Below are positions 26,338-34,246 of a DNA stretch of 64,000 nucleotides, piece after piece (the stretch's first letter is position 1; each line of letters starts with the position of its first letter). Under the pieces are notes generated by a model. The model was not told the DNA's origin and did no database searches. It saw nothing but the letters and a program-made list of their open reading frames with translations. The DNA comes from Bacteroidetes bacterium GWC2_46_850 (GTDB taxonomy: Bacteria > Bacteroidota > Bacteroidia > Bacteroidales > Dysgonomonadaceae): NCBI GenBank assembly GCA_001768325.1, contig MENQ01000011.1, forward strand, positions 62,001 through 126,000. Direction: 5' to 3'. The translations under genes were made by a program, and so were the position numbers.

Positions 26338-27744
26338 ATGCAATACAAATTTCAAACGAACAGCAAGAAGATCATGGGCGACCTGCACACACCCGTGAGC
26401 GTTTACCTGAAAGTAAGGGACACCTTCCCCCAGTCGGCACTGCTGGAGAGCTCCGACTTTCATGCCAATGAAAACAGTATCTCCTATCTGGCGCTGAAAC
26501 CCATTGCCCGGGTGGAGGTGAACCGGGGTGTGTGTCATTTTCTGTTTCCCGACGACAAGGCGGAAAAACAGGAATTGTCTGAAAGCTTCACCATCTCCGA
26601 TGCGTTAAACCATTTCATAGGTCGGTTTGAGGTTGTCGGCAACGAGATGGAGCAGTGCGGATTATTCGGATACTCCACTTTCAACTGTGTAAAGTATACC
26701 GAGAACATTGCCATCCGCGAAAGCAAGGAGGAAAGAAACGATGCGCCCGACTTGCTGTACATCCTCTATAAATACCTGCTGGTGTTCAATCACTTCACCG
26801 ATGAGATCACCCTGATTGAGCTGCAGGGTGAGGGTGAAATGAACAACCTGATGAAGGTGGAGTCGCTGATCAACCAACGCAACTTTGCCACTTATAACTT
26901 TTTTACCGAAGGTGAGGAATACAGTACCATCACCGACGAACAGTTCAAGGAGCATGTGCGCGCCGGGGTGCAGCACTGCCTTCGGGGCGACGTGTTTCAG
27001 ATTGTGCTCTCGCGAAGGTTCGTACAACGTTTCACAGGCGACGACTTCAAGGTGTACCGTGCGCTGCGTTCCATCAATCCCTCTCCCTATCTTTTTTATT
27101 TCGATTTCGGCGGATATCGTATTTTTGGCTCATCGCCCGAGACGCACTGCAAGATCAACGGATCACAGATCAGTATCGACCCCATAGCGGGGACAACCAA
27201 ACGGAGCGGCAACCATCAGGAAGATATGAAGGCGGTGGAGTTTCTGCTGAACGATCCCAAGGAAAACGCGGAACATGTGATGCTGGTGGACCTGGCGCGG
27301 AACGATCTGAGTCGTCATGCCCACGATGTGGCGGTCGATTTCTACAAGGAGCCGCAGTTCTATTCTCACGTGATCCACCTGGTCTCGCGCGTGAGTGGCA
27401 CGCTGAATGAAGGCACCGACCGCATTCGTGCCTTCTTCGATACCTTCCCTGCCGGCACCCTCTCTGGTGCACCCAAGGTGCGGGCCATGCAGCTGATCTC
27501 GGAAATAGAATCGCACAACCGGGGAGCTTACGGTGGTTGCATCGGTTTTGTCGGACTGAACGGCAACATCAACCAGGCCATCACCATCCGCACGTTTGTC
27601 AGCCGCAACAACGAGTTGTGGTATCAGGCCGGAGCAGGCGTCGTTTCACAGAGCGACGATGCTTATGAACTGCGCGAAGTGAACAGCAAGCTGGGAGCAT
27701 TAAAGAAAGCCATCGACAAGGCTGCCACCCTCTACAATTCATAA
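26338..27744 (+). CDS. trpE: Anthranilate synthase component I
   Basis: A 468-residue chorismate-utilising enzyme making anthranilate with TrpG. The N-terminal part carries the feedback-inhibition signature LLES-x10-S (QSALLESSDF ... ISYLALKP), so the enzyme is probably inhibited by tryptophan. The C-terminal catalytic domain has GSSPETH, DPIAGTTKRSG, VDLARNDLSRH and FPAGTLSGAPKVRAM. Length is normal for a TrpE without fusion. It is preceded at 3 nt by a heptamer repeat array and followed after 10 bp by trpG. Confidence 0.97.
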   Translation: MQYKFQTNSKKIMGDLHTPVSVYLKVRDTFPQSALLESSDFHANENSISYLALKPIARVEVNRGVCHFLFPDDKAEKQELSESFTISDALNHFIGRFEVVGNEMEQCGLFGYSTFNCVKYTENIAIRESKEERNDAPDLLYILYKYLLVFNHFTDEITLIELQGEGEMNNLMKVESLINQRNFATYNFFTEGEEYSTITDEQFKEHVRAGVQHCLRGDVFQIVLSRRFVQRFTGDDFKVYRALRSINPSPYLFYFDFGGYRIFGSSPETHCKINGSQISIDPIAGTTKRSGNHQEDMKAVEFLLNDPKENAEHVMLVDLARNDLSRHAHDVAVDFYKEPQFYSHVIHLVSRVSGTLNEGTDRIRAFFDTFPAGTLSGAPKVRAMQLISEIESHNRGAYGGCIGFVGLNGNINQAITIRTFVSRNNELWYQAGAGVVSQSDDAYELREVNSKLGALKKAIDKAATLYNS

Positions 27745-27754
27745 ACAGACAAAG

Positions 27755-28333
27755 ATGAAAACGAATAAGATTCTAATTTTCGATAACTACGATTCATTTA
27801 CCTACAACCTGTTGCACGCTGTAAAGTCGTTGGGATACAATGAGGTGGATGTGATTCGGAATGACAAGATCGATCTCTCTACCGTGGCGCAATACGACAA
27901 GATCATCCTCTCCCCCGGACCCGGCTTGCCGGAAGAGGCAGGCCTGCTGATGCCGCTTATCAGACAGTATGCAGAAACGAAAAGCATGCTGGGTGTGTGC
28001 CTTGGTCATCAGGCCATGGGGGAGGTCTTCGGGGCGAAGCTGGAAAACATTCCGTTCGTCTTTCATGGGGTGCAGACGCCAGTGGATATTATTGCAGGTG
28101 ATTACCTCTTTGACGGTATCCCGAATGAGATTCTGGTCGGTCGGTATCACTCCTGGATTGTATCCGAAGAGCATTTTCCTGCCGAGCTGGAGATCACCGC
28201 AGTGGATAAGGCAGGTGACGTGATGGCGATGAAACACAGGCAGCTCGATCTGCACGGCGTGCAGTTTCACCCCGAATCGATACTCACCCCGGAAGGGATT
28301 CGCATCATGCAGAACTTTCTGCAACATGCATAA
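27755..28333 (+). CDS. trpG: Anthranilate synthase component II (glutamine amidotransferase)
   Basis: A 192-residue class I glutamine amidotransferase that supplies ammonia to TrpE. The nucleophile is in GVCLGHQAMG (Cys82), and the His-Glu pair is in VQFHPESILTPEG. The N-terminus IFDNYDSFTYNL is the standard start of this family. It is separate from trpE and trpD (no fusion), 10 bp after trpE and 23 bp before trpD. In some bacteria the subunit is shared with aminodeoxychorismate synthase; nothing here decides that. Confidence 0.97.
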   Translation: MKTNKILIFDNYDSFTYNLLHAVKSLGYNEVDVIRNDKIDLSTVAQYDKIILSPGPGLPEEAGLLMPLIRQYAETKSMLGVCLGHQAMGEVFGAKLENIPFVFHGVQTPVDIIAGDYLFDGIPNEILVGRYHSWIVSEEHFPAELEITAVDKAGDVMAMKHRQLDLHGVQFHPESILTPEGIRIMQNFLQHA

Positions 28334-28356
28334 ACAGGTAAAACAGGACAGATCTT

Positions 28357-29352
28357 ATGAAAGAAATACTCTATAAATTATTCGATTATCATTATCTCTC
28401 GCGTGAGGAAGCCAAAGAGGTACTCTTTGCCATTGTGAAGGGAGATATACCCGATACGCAGGTTGCATCGCTCATTACCTCCTTTCTGATGCGTAGTATC
28501 TCGGTGGACGAGATCCTCGGTTTCCGCGATGCACTGCTCGATATGCGGGTCGCGGTCAATCTCTCCGATTATGCTCCCCTGGATATCGTAGGTACGGGTG
28601 GCGATGGAAAAAATACATTCAATATATCCACCGCCGCCTGCTTTGTGGTGGCCGGTGCGGGATACAACGTGGTGAAGCACGGTAACTATGGCGCCACCTC
28701 CATCAGCGGGGCCAGCAACGTGATTGAGCAGCAGGGTGTGAAGTTTTGTACCGATAACGATCAGCTTCGGAGGAGTCTCGACAGTTGCCATATTGCCTAC
28801 CTGCATGCGCCGCTGTTTAGTCCCGCATTAAAGGCTGTAGCCCCGGTAAGAAAGAGTCTGGGCGTACGCAATTTCTTCAATGTGCTGGGGCCGCTGGTGA
28901 ATCCGGTACAGCCGGAGTATCAGATGCTGGGGGTCTACAACCTGTCCATGTCGCGGTTGTATAGCTACATTTATCAGGAGGAGAATAAAAAGTTCTGTAT
29001 CGTCCACAGCATGGACGGGTATGATGAGGTCTCTCTCACCAGTCAGTTTAAGGTGGTATCCAACAAAGGGGAGCAGTTATTTGTTCCTGAAGAACTGGGT
29101 TTTAAACGGATCGGACAGGAGGAACTCTATGGAGGGAACACGCCGGAGGAGGCGGCTCAGATTTTCAGGGATGTGCTGCATGCCCGGGGTACCGAAGCAC
29201 AGATGAATGTAGTACTGGCCAACGCTGCATTCGGCATCCAGACCATCGAGCAGAATAAACCCATCGAAGAATGTATCGAAATTGCCAGAGATTCCCTATA
29301 CGGTAAAAAGGCGTTGAAAGTATTGGAGAAGTTTATTAAAATCAATCGATAA
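28357..29352 (+). CDS. trpD: Anthranilate phosphoribosyltransferase
   Basis: A 331-residue enzyme transferring phosphoribose from PRPP to anthranilate. The PRPP loop is GTGGDGKNTFNIST, and KHGNYGATSISGASNVIEQ is the second conserved segment. The N-terminal helical domain starts MKEILYKLFDYHYLSREEA. Length is normal and no extra domain is fused. The gap of 153 bp to trpC is almost entirely a heptamer repeat array, in contrast to the tight spacing between trpE, trpG and trpD. Confidence 0.97.
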   Translation: MKEILYKLFDYHYLSREEAKEVLFAIVKGDIPDTQVASLITSFLMRSISVDEILGFRDALLDMRVAVNLSDYAPLDIVGTGGDGKNTFNISTAACFVVAGAGYNVVKHGNYGATSISGASNVIEQQGVKFCTDNDQLRRSLDSCHIAYLHAPLFSPALKAVAPVRKSLGVRNFFNVLGPLVNPVQPEYQMLGVYNLSMSRLYSYIYQEENKKFCIVHSMDGYDEVSLTSQFKVVSNKGEQLFVPEELGFKRIGQEELYGGNTPEEAAQIFRDVLHARGTEAQMNVVLANAAFGIQTIEQNKPIEECIEIARDSLYGKKALKVLEKFIKINR

Positions 29353-29370
29353 AAGAATAATTTACTTATC

Positions 29371-29502
29371 TCTGAAAGCTGATCGCTGAATCCTGAAAGC
29401 TATAAACCGCTGAATTTATAACATTTCACAAATGAAAGCTAAAAGCTGATCGCTGAATCCTGAACGCTAAAAACGCTGAATCTTGAAAACTAAGAACTAA
29501 CA
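29371..29502 (+). repeat. 7-nt-period CTGA/CTAA array before trpC (two blocks)
   Basis: Block 1 (29371-29405) reads TCTGAAA, GCTGATC, GCTGAAT, CCTGAAA, GCTATAA. After a short break, block 2 (29438-29502) reads GCTAAAA, GCTGATC, GCTGAAT, CCTGAAC, GCTAAAA, a 2-nt insertion, GCTGAAT, CTTGAAA, ACTAAGA, ACTAACA. Then ATT and the trpC ATG. The run GCTGATC-GCTGAAT-CCTGAA(A/C) occurs in both blocks, suggesting local duplication. Confidence 0.8.
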
Positions 29503-29505
29503 ATT

Positions 29506-30300
29506 ATGCAAGATATACTGAGTGAGATTGTGGCTCACAAAAAGAAAGAGGTAGCCATGCAAAAGGAACGGGTTCCGTTTACGGAGCTGGAGAAGCTACT
29601 GCCACAGATGGAAGTTCCTTTCTGGTCTTTGAAGAAAGCATTGCAACTTTCGCCGACGGGAGTTATAGCCGAGTTCAAACGTCGTTCACCCAGTAAGGGG
29701 TGGATTAACCAGTCGGCCCGTGCCGACGAGGTGACCCGTGCTTACGAGGCGGCCGGCGCAGCGGCATTGTCGGTGCTCACGGACGAGACTTTTTTCGGAG
29801 GCACCCTGGTCGATTTGCAAAAGGTGACGCAAGCGGTACACATTCCGGTGATGCGGAAAGAGTTTATCGTGGATGCCTATCAGCTTTTTGAAGCGAAGCT
29901 GGCCGGTGCCGGTGCGGTACTGCTTATCGCAGCCGCAATCACTACGCATGAGTGCCGGCAGCTCACTGAGTTGGCTCATCAGCTGCAGTTGGAGGTATTG
30001 CTGGAGCTACACGATGAACGGGAAACGGAGTATATCACGCCCATCAACAAACTTATCGGGGTGAACAACAGAAACCTTGGCAGCTTTGTGACCGACCTGC
30101 AGAAATCGTTCCGGATGGCTGAATTGTTGCCGCAGGATGCTATATGGGTCTCCGAGAGTGGTATCTCCGATCCAGTCATCCTGAAAGAGTTACGCCACGC
30201 TGGCTACAAAGGATTTCTGATTGGCGAGAATTTTATGAAAACTGCCGATCCGGGGGAGAGCCTCAGGAATTTTTTGCGGGAAATTGAAAGCGACCGCTAA
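29506..30300 (+). CDS. trpC: Indole-3-glycerol-phosphate synthase
   Basis: A 264-residue TIM-barrel enzyme closing the indole ring. Seen: GVIAEFKRRSPSKGWI (catalytic lysine and substrate loop), VLTDETFFGG, PVMRKEFIVDAYQ, LLELHDERE, GVNNRNLGSF and ESGISDP with the terminal phosphate loop GFLIGENFM. Not fused to TrpF, which has its own gene 77 bp downstream. The ATG at 29506 follows the heptamer array by 3 nt. Confidence 0.97.
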   Translation: MQDILSEIVAHKKKEVAMQKERVPFTELEKLLPQMEVPFWSLKKALQLSPTGVIAEFKRRSPSKGWINQSARADEVTRAYEAAGAAALSVLTDETFFGGTLVDLQKVTQAVHIPVMRKEFIVDAYQLFEAKLAGAGAVLLIAAAITTHECRQLTELAHQLQLEVLLELHDERETEYITPINKLIGVNNRNLGSFVTDLQKSFRMAELLPQDAIWVSESGISDPVILKELRHAGYKGFLIGENFMKTADPGESLRNFLREIESDR

Positions 30301-30339
30301 AAAACAACCCGCTAAACTTGCTACATTTTACAAACCAAA

Positions 30340-30374
30340 GCTGACAGCTTATTGCTGACAGCTGAAAGCTAAAA
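30340..30374 (+). repeat. 7-nt-period CTGA/CTAA array before trpF
   Basis: Five units: GCTGACA, GCTTATT, GCTGACA, GCTGAAA, GCTAAAA, followed by ATC and the trpF ATG at 30378. Same unit, orientation and 3-nt spacing to the start codon as at trpE and trpC. Confidence 0.8.
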
Positions 30375-30377
30375 ATC

Positions 30378-30989
30378 ATGATCATCAAAGTATGCGGCAT
30401 ACGCGATGCAGCCAACATAAAAGAGCTGGAATTGCTCGATATCGACTGGATGGGATTTATTTTTTACCCCGGTTCACCCCGCTACGTGGGAAGAAGCTTG
30501 GGTTATATCCCTTCAAAAGTAAAGAAAATCGGCGTATTTGTCGACCAGGATCCCCAGATCGTACGGGAGCGGGCAGCGCAAAATAAGTTGGATGCCATTC
30601 AACTTCATGGGAGTGAGCCGCCCTGGTATTGCATCAATTTACGCGAAGAGGGATATAAGGTAATCAAGTCATTCGGAATAGATGAAGATGATTTTATACC
30701 CATTGCACAACTGGATGCTTACGAAGGGAAATGCGATTATTTTCTTTTCGACCGGAAAACAACTCTTCACGGCGGCTCGGGAAGGAAGTTCGACTGGAAC
30801 AGGCTGGCCGACTATCAGGGTGATACCCCTTTCCTGTTGAGTGGCGGTATCTCGCCAGGAGACGTGGAGAAAATTAAATCATTCGTTCATCCCCGGTTTG
30901 CAGGAATCGATATCAACAGCCGTTTTGAGATCGAACCGGCGTTGAAAGATATTGAAATGATTAAGACATTTATAAAACAATTGGGTTAA
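30378..30989 (+). CDS. trpF: Phosphoribosylanthranilate isomerase
   Basis: A 203-residue TIM-barrel isomerase. The catalytic cysteine is in KVCGIRDAANI and the acid in FLFDRKTTLHGGSGRKFDW; LSGGISPGDVEKI and GIDINSRFEIEPALKD form the phosphate-binding end. Its strand 2 segment DWMGFIFYPGSPRYVG is typical. Stand-alone, as expected when TrpC is not fused. The 92-bp gap to trpA holds the same repeat unit in the opposite orientation. Confidence 0.96.
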   Translation: MIIKVCGIRDAANIKELELLDIDWMGFIFYPGSPRYVGRSLGYIPSKVKKIGVFVDQDPQIVRERAAQNKLDAIQLHGSEPPWYCINLREEGYKVIKSFGIDEDDFIPIAQLDAYEGKCDYFLFDRKTTLHGGSGRKFDWNRLADYQGDTPFLLSGGISPGDVEKIKSFVHPRFAGIDINSRFEIEPALKDIEMIKTFIKQLG

Positions 30990-30994
30990 AAAGG

Positions 30995-31022
30995 AGTCAG
31001 GATTCAGGGATCAGGAATCAGC
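30995..31022 (-). repeat. 7-nt-period array between trpF and trpA, reversed
   Basis: Four exact-period units on the minus strand: GCTGATT, CCTGATC, CCTGAAT, CCTGACT (plus-strand AGTCAGG, ATTCAGG, GATCAGG, AATCAGC). Unlike the other arrays it points against transcription and is 59 bp from the trpA ATG. Confidence 0.7.
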
Positions 31023-31081
31023 TGTTTAGGAGGGTTGATGTTATTGTATGAAATATAAAATAAGAAGTTAGAATTAAATAT

Positions 31082-31858
31082 ATGAACAGAATCGACAAAC
31101 TATTTCAGGAGAAGGGAAACAATATATTATCGGTTTATTTTACTGCGGGGTATCCCGAGCTAGACGATACAGTGAAAGTGATGCAGGCGCTGGAGAAAAA
31201 TGGGGTGGACATGCTCGAAATTGGTGTGCCATTCAGTGATCCCATGGCCGACGGTCCTGTGATTCAAGCATCGGGAACGCAGGCACTGCGTAACGGCATG
31301 CGAGTGAAAACTCTTTTTTCACAATTGGCCGATGTACGACAGTCGGTTTCCATTCCGCTTGTGCTGATGGGTTATCTCAATCCGATCATTCAATTCGGTT
31401 TTGAGAATTACTGCCGTGAAGCAGCAGAGTGTGGGGTAGACGGATTCATTATACCCGACCTACCCTTTGCCGAGTATAAGGAGTCATACAAGCCGGTTGC
31501 TGAAAAATATGGGTTACACATGATTATGCTGATTACGCCCGAAACATCGGAAGAGCGGATCAGGATAATCGATCAGCATACTTCCGGCTTCATCTATATG
31601 GTTTCATCTGCCTCGGTTACCGGAGCAAAGAACCGGTTCAGCGATGAGAATCTGGCTTATTTCCGCCGGGTGAATGCAATGCAACTGAAAAATCCACGGC
31701 TGATCGGCTTCGGAATATCCAACAAGGAGACATTCGATGCAGCCTGCCGTGAAGCATCGGGGGCCATCATCGGCAGCAAGTTTATCTCGCTGTTGGGAAG
31801 TGAGAAATCAATTGACGAGGCAGCCAAAAAGCTAATCATTGCGATCGATCCAAAGTGA
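31082..31858 (+). CDS. trpA: Tryptophan synthase alpha chain
   Basis: A 258-residue TIM-barrel enzyme splitting indole-3-glycerol phosphate; it channels indole to TrpB. The catalytic Glu is in MLEIGVPFSDPMADGP and the catalytic Asp in VDGFIIPDLPF; the N-terminus YFTAGYPELDD is typical. Last gene of the operon. A 17-bp A/T-only hairpin (31877-31893) lies 18 bp downstream but has no T-run, so it is not a good terminator. Confidence 0.97.
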   Translation: MNRIDKLFQEKGNNILSVYFTAGYPELDDTVKVMQALEKNGVDMLEIGVPFSDPMADGPVIQASGTQALRNGMRVKTLFSQLADVRQSVSIPLVLMGYLNPIIQFGFENYCREAAECGVDGFIIPDLPFAEYKESYKPVAEKYGLHMIMLITPETSEERIRIIDQHTSGFIYMVSSASVTGAKNRFSDENLAYFRRVNAMQLKNPRLIGFGISNKETFDAACREASGAIIGSKFISLLGSEKSIDEAAKKLIIAIDPK

Positions 31859-31959
31859 GAACAACTTATGTCATGATTATTATAAAGTAATAACCATAAG
31901 ATAATAATGCGAAATAGTAATATCTGGAATGAAAAATGAATAAATCGGTTTACAGATAT

Positions 31960-31967
31960 TACCTTTG
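31960..31967 (+). promoter_or_regulatory. -7 element before the EamA transporter gene
   Basis: TACCTTTG matches TAnnTTTG and lies 43 bp before the ATG at 32011. No clear -33 element stands at the right distance, so confidence is limited. Confidence 0.4.
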
Positions 31968-32010
31968 CACATCGTTTGTGGTGGAACCCTAAAAACAGAC
32001 GACCTGCTTC

Positions 32011-32895
32011 ATGCTTTTTGAAACACACATTGGTGAAATTGCCTCTTTGCTGACGGCGGTTTGCTGGACACTGAGTGCCATTTTTTTCGAGAAAGCCGGC
32101 CGGCGTGTAGGCTCGTTGTCGGTGAATATCATTCGGATCTTTCTGGGAATCCTCTTTCTGGGAATGACTACACTGTTTACGCGTGGCATGTTTTTCCCAA
32201 TGGATGCCACTCCCTATAACTGGCTTTGGCTGGGTATATCGGGCATCGTTGGCTTTTTTCTGGGTGATCTGTTTTTATTCAGATCTTATCTCATCATTGG
32301 ATCCCGTACTTCACAACTGGTGATGAGCCTTGCGCCCATGATCACAGCAGTTATCGGATGGTTTTTCCTGAATGAGATTCTGTCACCCAAGAGCATATTG
32401 GGTATTGTGGTGAGCGTGGTAGGAATCATGATTGTGGTGGCCGGGAAAAAACTGAAACTGAATGTGCCGCTCCGGGGATTTTTATACGCATTGGGAGGTG
32501 CATTGGGACAGGCAGTCGGCCTGATTCTCAGTAAAAAGGGGATGGGTGATTATGATGCTGTGGCGGCAACACAGATTCGCGCCATCTTCGGGTTCGCTGC
32601 TTTTTCCCTGCTGGTTACTTTTATGGGCAGGTGGAAGCGGGTTTTTCTGGCTGTCGGCGACAAAGAAGGGATGAAGGGGATTACCGTGGGTGCTATTTTC
32701 GGACCTTTTGTCGGTGTAGCCTTGTCGCTCTATGCGGTGCAGCACACCGAAACAGGCATCGCTTCGGCACTGATGGCGCTGACGCCCATCTTCATTATCA
32801 TGCCTTCGGCCATCATGTTCAAAGAAAAGATCACCGCCCGTCAGGTAATCGGTGCGGTGATCAGCATCGCCGGAGCGACTATCTTCTTTTTATAA
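32011..32895 (+). CDS. EamA/DMT-family transporter
   Basis: A 294-residue inner-membrane protein with about ten hydrophobic segments in two EamA repeats (first about 7-140, second about 150-294). The second repeat begins near GFLYALGGALGQAVGL and ends VIGAVISIAGATIFFL. EamA proteins are drug/metabolite transporters; the family cannot be assigned a substrate from sequence. It follows trpA by 152 bp but has its own -7 element, so an amino-acid exporter linked to tryptophan is possible only as a guess. It is convergent with the broken rhuM gene. Confidence 0.88.
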   Translation: MLFETHIGEIASLLTAVCWTLSAIFFEKAGRRVGSLSVNIIRIFLGILFLGMTTLFTRGMFFPMDATPYNWLWLGISGIVGFFLGDLFLFRSYLIIGSRTSQLVMSLAPMITAVIGWFFLNEILSPKSILGIVVSVVGIMIVVAGKKLKLNVPLRGFLYALGGALGQAVGLILSKKGMGDYDAVAATQIRAIFGFAAFSLLVTFMGRWKRVFLAVGDKEGMKGITVGAIFGPFVGVALSLYAVQHTETGIASALMALTPIFIIMPSAIMFKEKITARQVIGAVISIAGATIFFL

Positions 32896-32970
32896 AATAA
32901 AAAAGGAAGTACTCAAATAGCTCAATACTAATCTCGGCCTATCTATTCTGTTTTCCTAAAGTTAGAATTT

Positions 32971-34014
32971 TTAATCATCAGTCTTATTGCGCTTACCTAC
33001 AATACGCTTTATTTCCTTGTCAAAATCGGATTCAAATAAGCGATCTTGAATAATGCGGTATTTTTCAAACTCGCTTTCAGCACTTATTTTTGCCATTTGT
33101 GCGGTAATCTTTCCACTGTTCTGCAAGATATCGCGGTCATCGGCTTCCAAAAACCTGTCAAGGCGTATCGCCCAATCTTCCATTGTCATTGGAATATGTC
33201 TTCTTGCACGGTCTTCAGCCAAATCCAGATAAGCATTGACAATACGCCCCAACGATTCCAGTTCGGTCTTGGTTAGATAGTTTTTTGCAATGGAAACATC
33301 GGTTTTTACAATTTTCCCGTCGGGGCTTTTCTCCTATGAGATCAAACCCATATGTTCTTTCTCTGCGTTGGCTCTTGATAGAATGAACTCGGCAGCGGTA
33401 TGACCATGTACAGCATAATGTAACTTGTTTTGAACTTTGGCGAAGAATTCTTTTGTGGTAACAGCATCTTTGTTGTAATCCATTGCCGTGGCATAAATAT
33501 CCGTTATCTTTTGGTAGAATCGACGCTCACTCAATCGAATTTCCCGGATTTCGGCAAGTAGGTGTTCAAAATAATCTTCGCCGAGAAACGTACCGTTTTC
33601 CATGCGTTTTTTGTCGATAATATAACCACGAATGGCATAATCGCGTAAAACGGTCGTTGCCCACTGTCTGAATTGCGTTGCTCTTTGTGAATTAACGCGA
33701 TAACCTACTGAAATGATAGCATCTAAGTTGTAAAATTCAATATCGCGGGTAACTTGTCTAGTCCCTTCGATTTGAACTTGTGCAAAAATTGCACAAGTTG
33801 CGTCTTTGATCAGTTCACCTTCCTGATAAATGTTTGCCAAGTGCTTGGTAATAACACTCCGATCTATATCAAATAATGATGCAATCAGCTTTTGAGTGAG
33901 CCATACCGTATTATCTTGGATGCGTACTTCGATTGTATCCTCTCCTGATTGAGAGGTAAATACCAAAAATTCAGCGGTACTGTTGCGTATTTGCAGGGGC
34001 CTCGTTTTTTCCAT
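32971..34014 (-). pseudogene. RhuM-family gene interrupted by an in-frame amber codon
   Basis: A 348-codon RhuM-family reading frame (PF13310) broken by one TAG at 33334-33336. The 5' part (33334-34014, 226 residues) includes TVWLTQKLIASLFDIDRSVITKHL and NLDAIISVGYRVNSQRATQFRQW, the family signature. The same frame continues after the stop with EKSPDGKIVKTDV and ends in a 93-residue piece containing ARRHIPMTMEDWAIRLDRFL. The context GLIS-stop-EKSPDG fits a Trp codon (TGG to TAG) in the parent. No frameshift is present, so the lesion may be recent, or the protein is made as a shorter form. RhuM homologues often accompany type I restriction loci; one lies 9 kb away. Confidence 0.85.
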
Positions 34015-34208
34015 GCTTACTTTCCTTCCTGTAATAAACTTTATAAAACTCTCTTTTCATCCTCGCCTTACACTATGTACTTTTGGCCTCCTTATAGCTT
34101 ATGCAAGCCCATTTGGTTAGCTTTGGAAACTTTAAAATGTTGAGATATCTCGTTTTTGACAATGTTTTTGCATTCTTTATTCGCAACATTGATTCCAAAT
34201 GTATTATG

Positions 34209-34216
34209 CAAAGGTA
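34209..34216 (-). promoter_or_regulatory. -7 element upstream of rhuM
   Basis: On the minus strand TACCTTTG matches TAnnTTTG, about 195 bp before the rhuM ATG. No gene other than rhuM follows on that strand. The rest of 34015-34246 is AT-rich and shows no reading frame. Confidence 0.35.
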
Positions 34217-34246
34217 TTGATTTCAGTTAATTTGTCTAACTATTTG

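Noticed and set aside
26293-30374. CRISPR array as an explanation of the tandem repeats near trp genes
   Set aside because: Units are 7 nt without spacers, imperfect, and no cas genes are present.
31877-31893. Terminator after trpA (TTATTA-TAAAG-TAATAA)
   Set aside because: A/T-only 6-bp stem without a following T-run; too weak to call.
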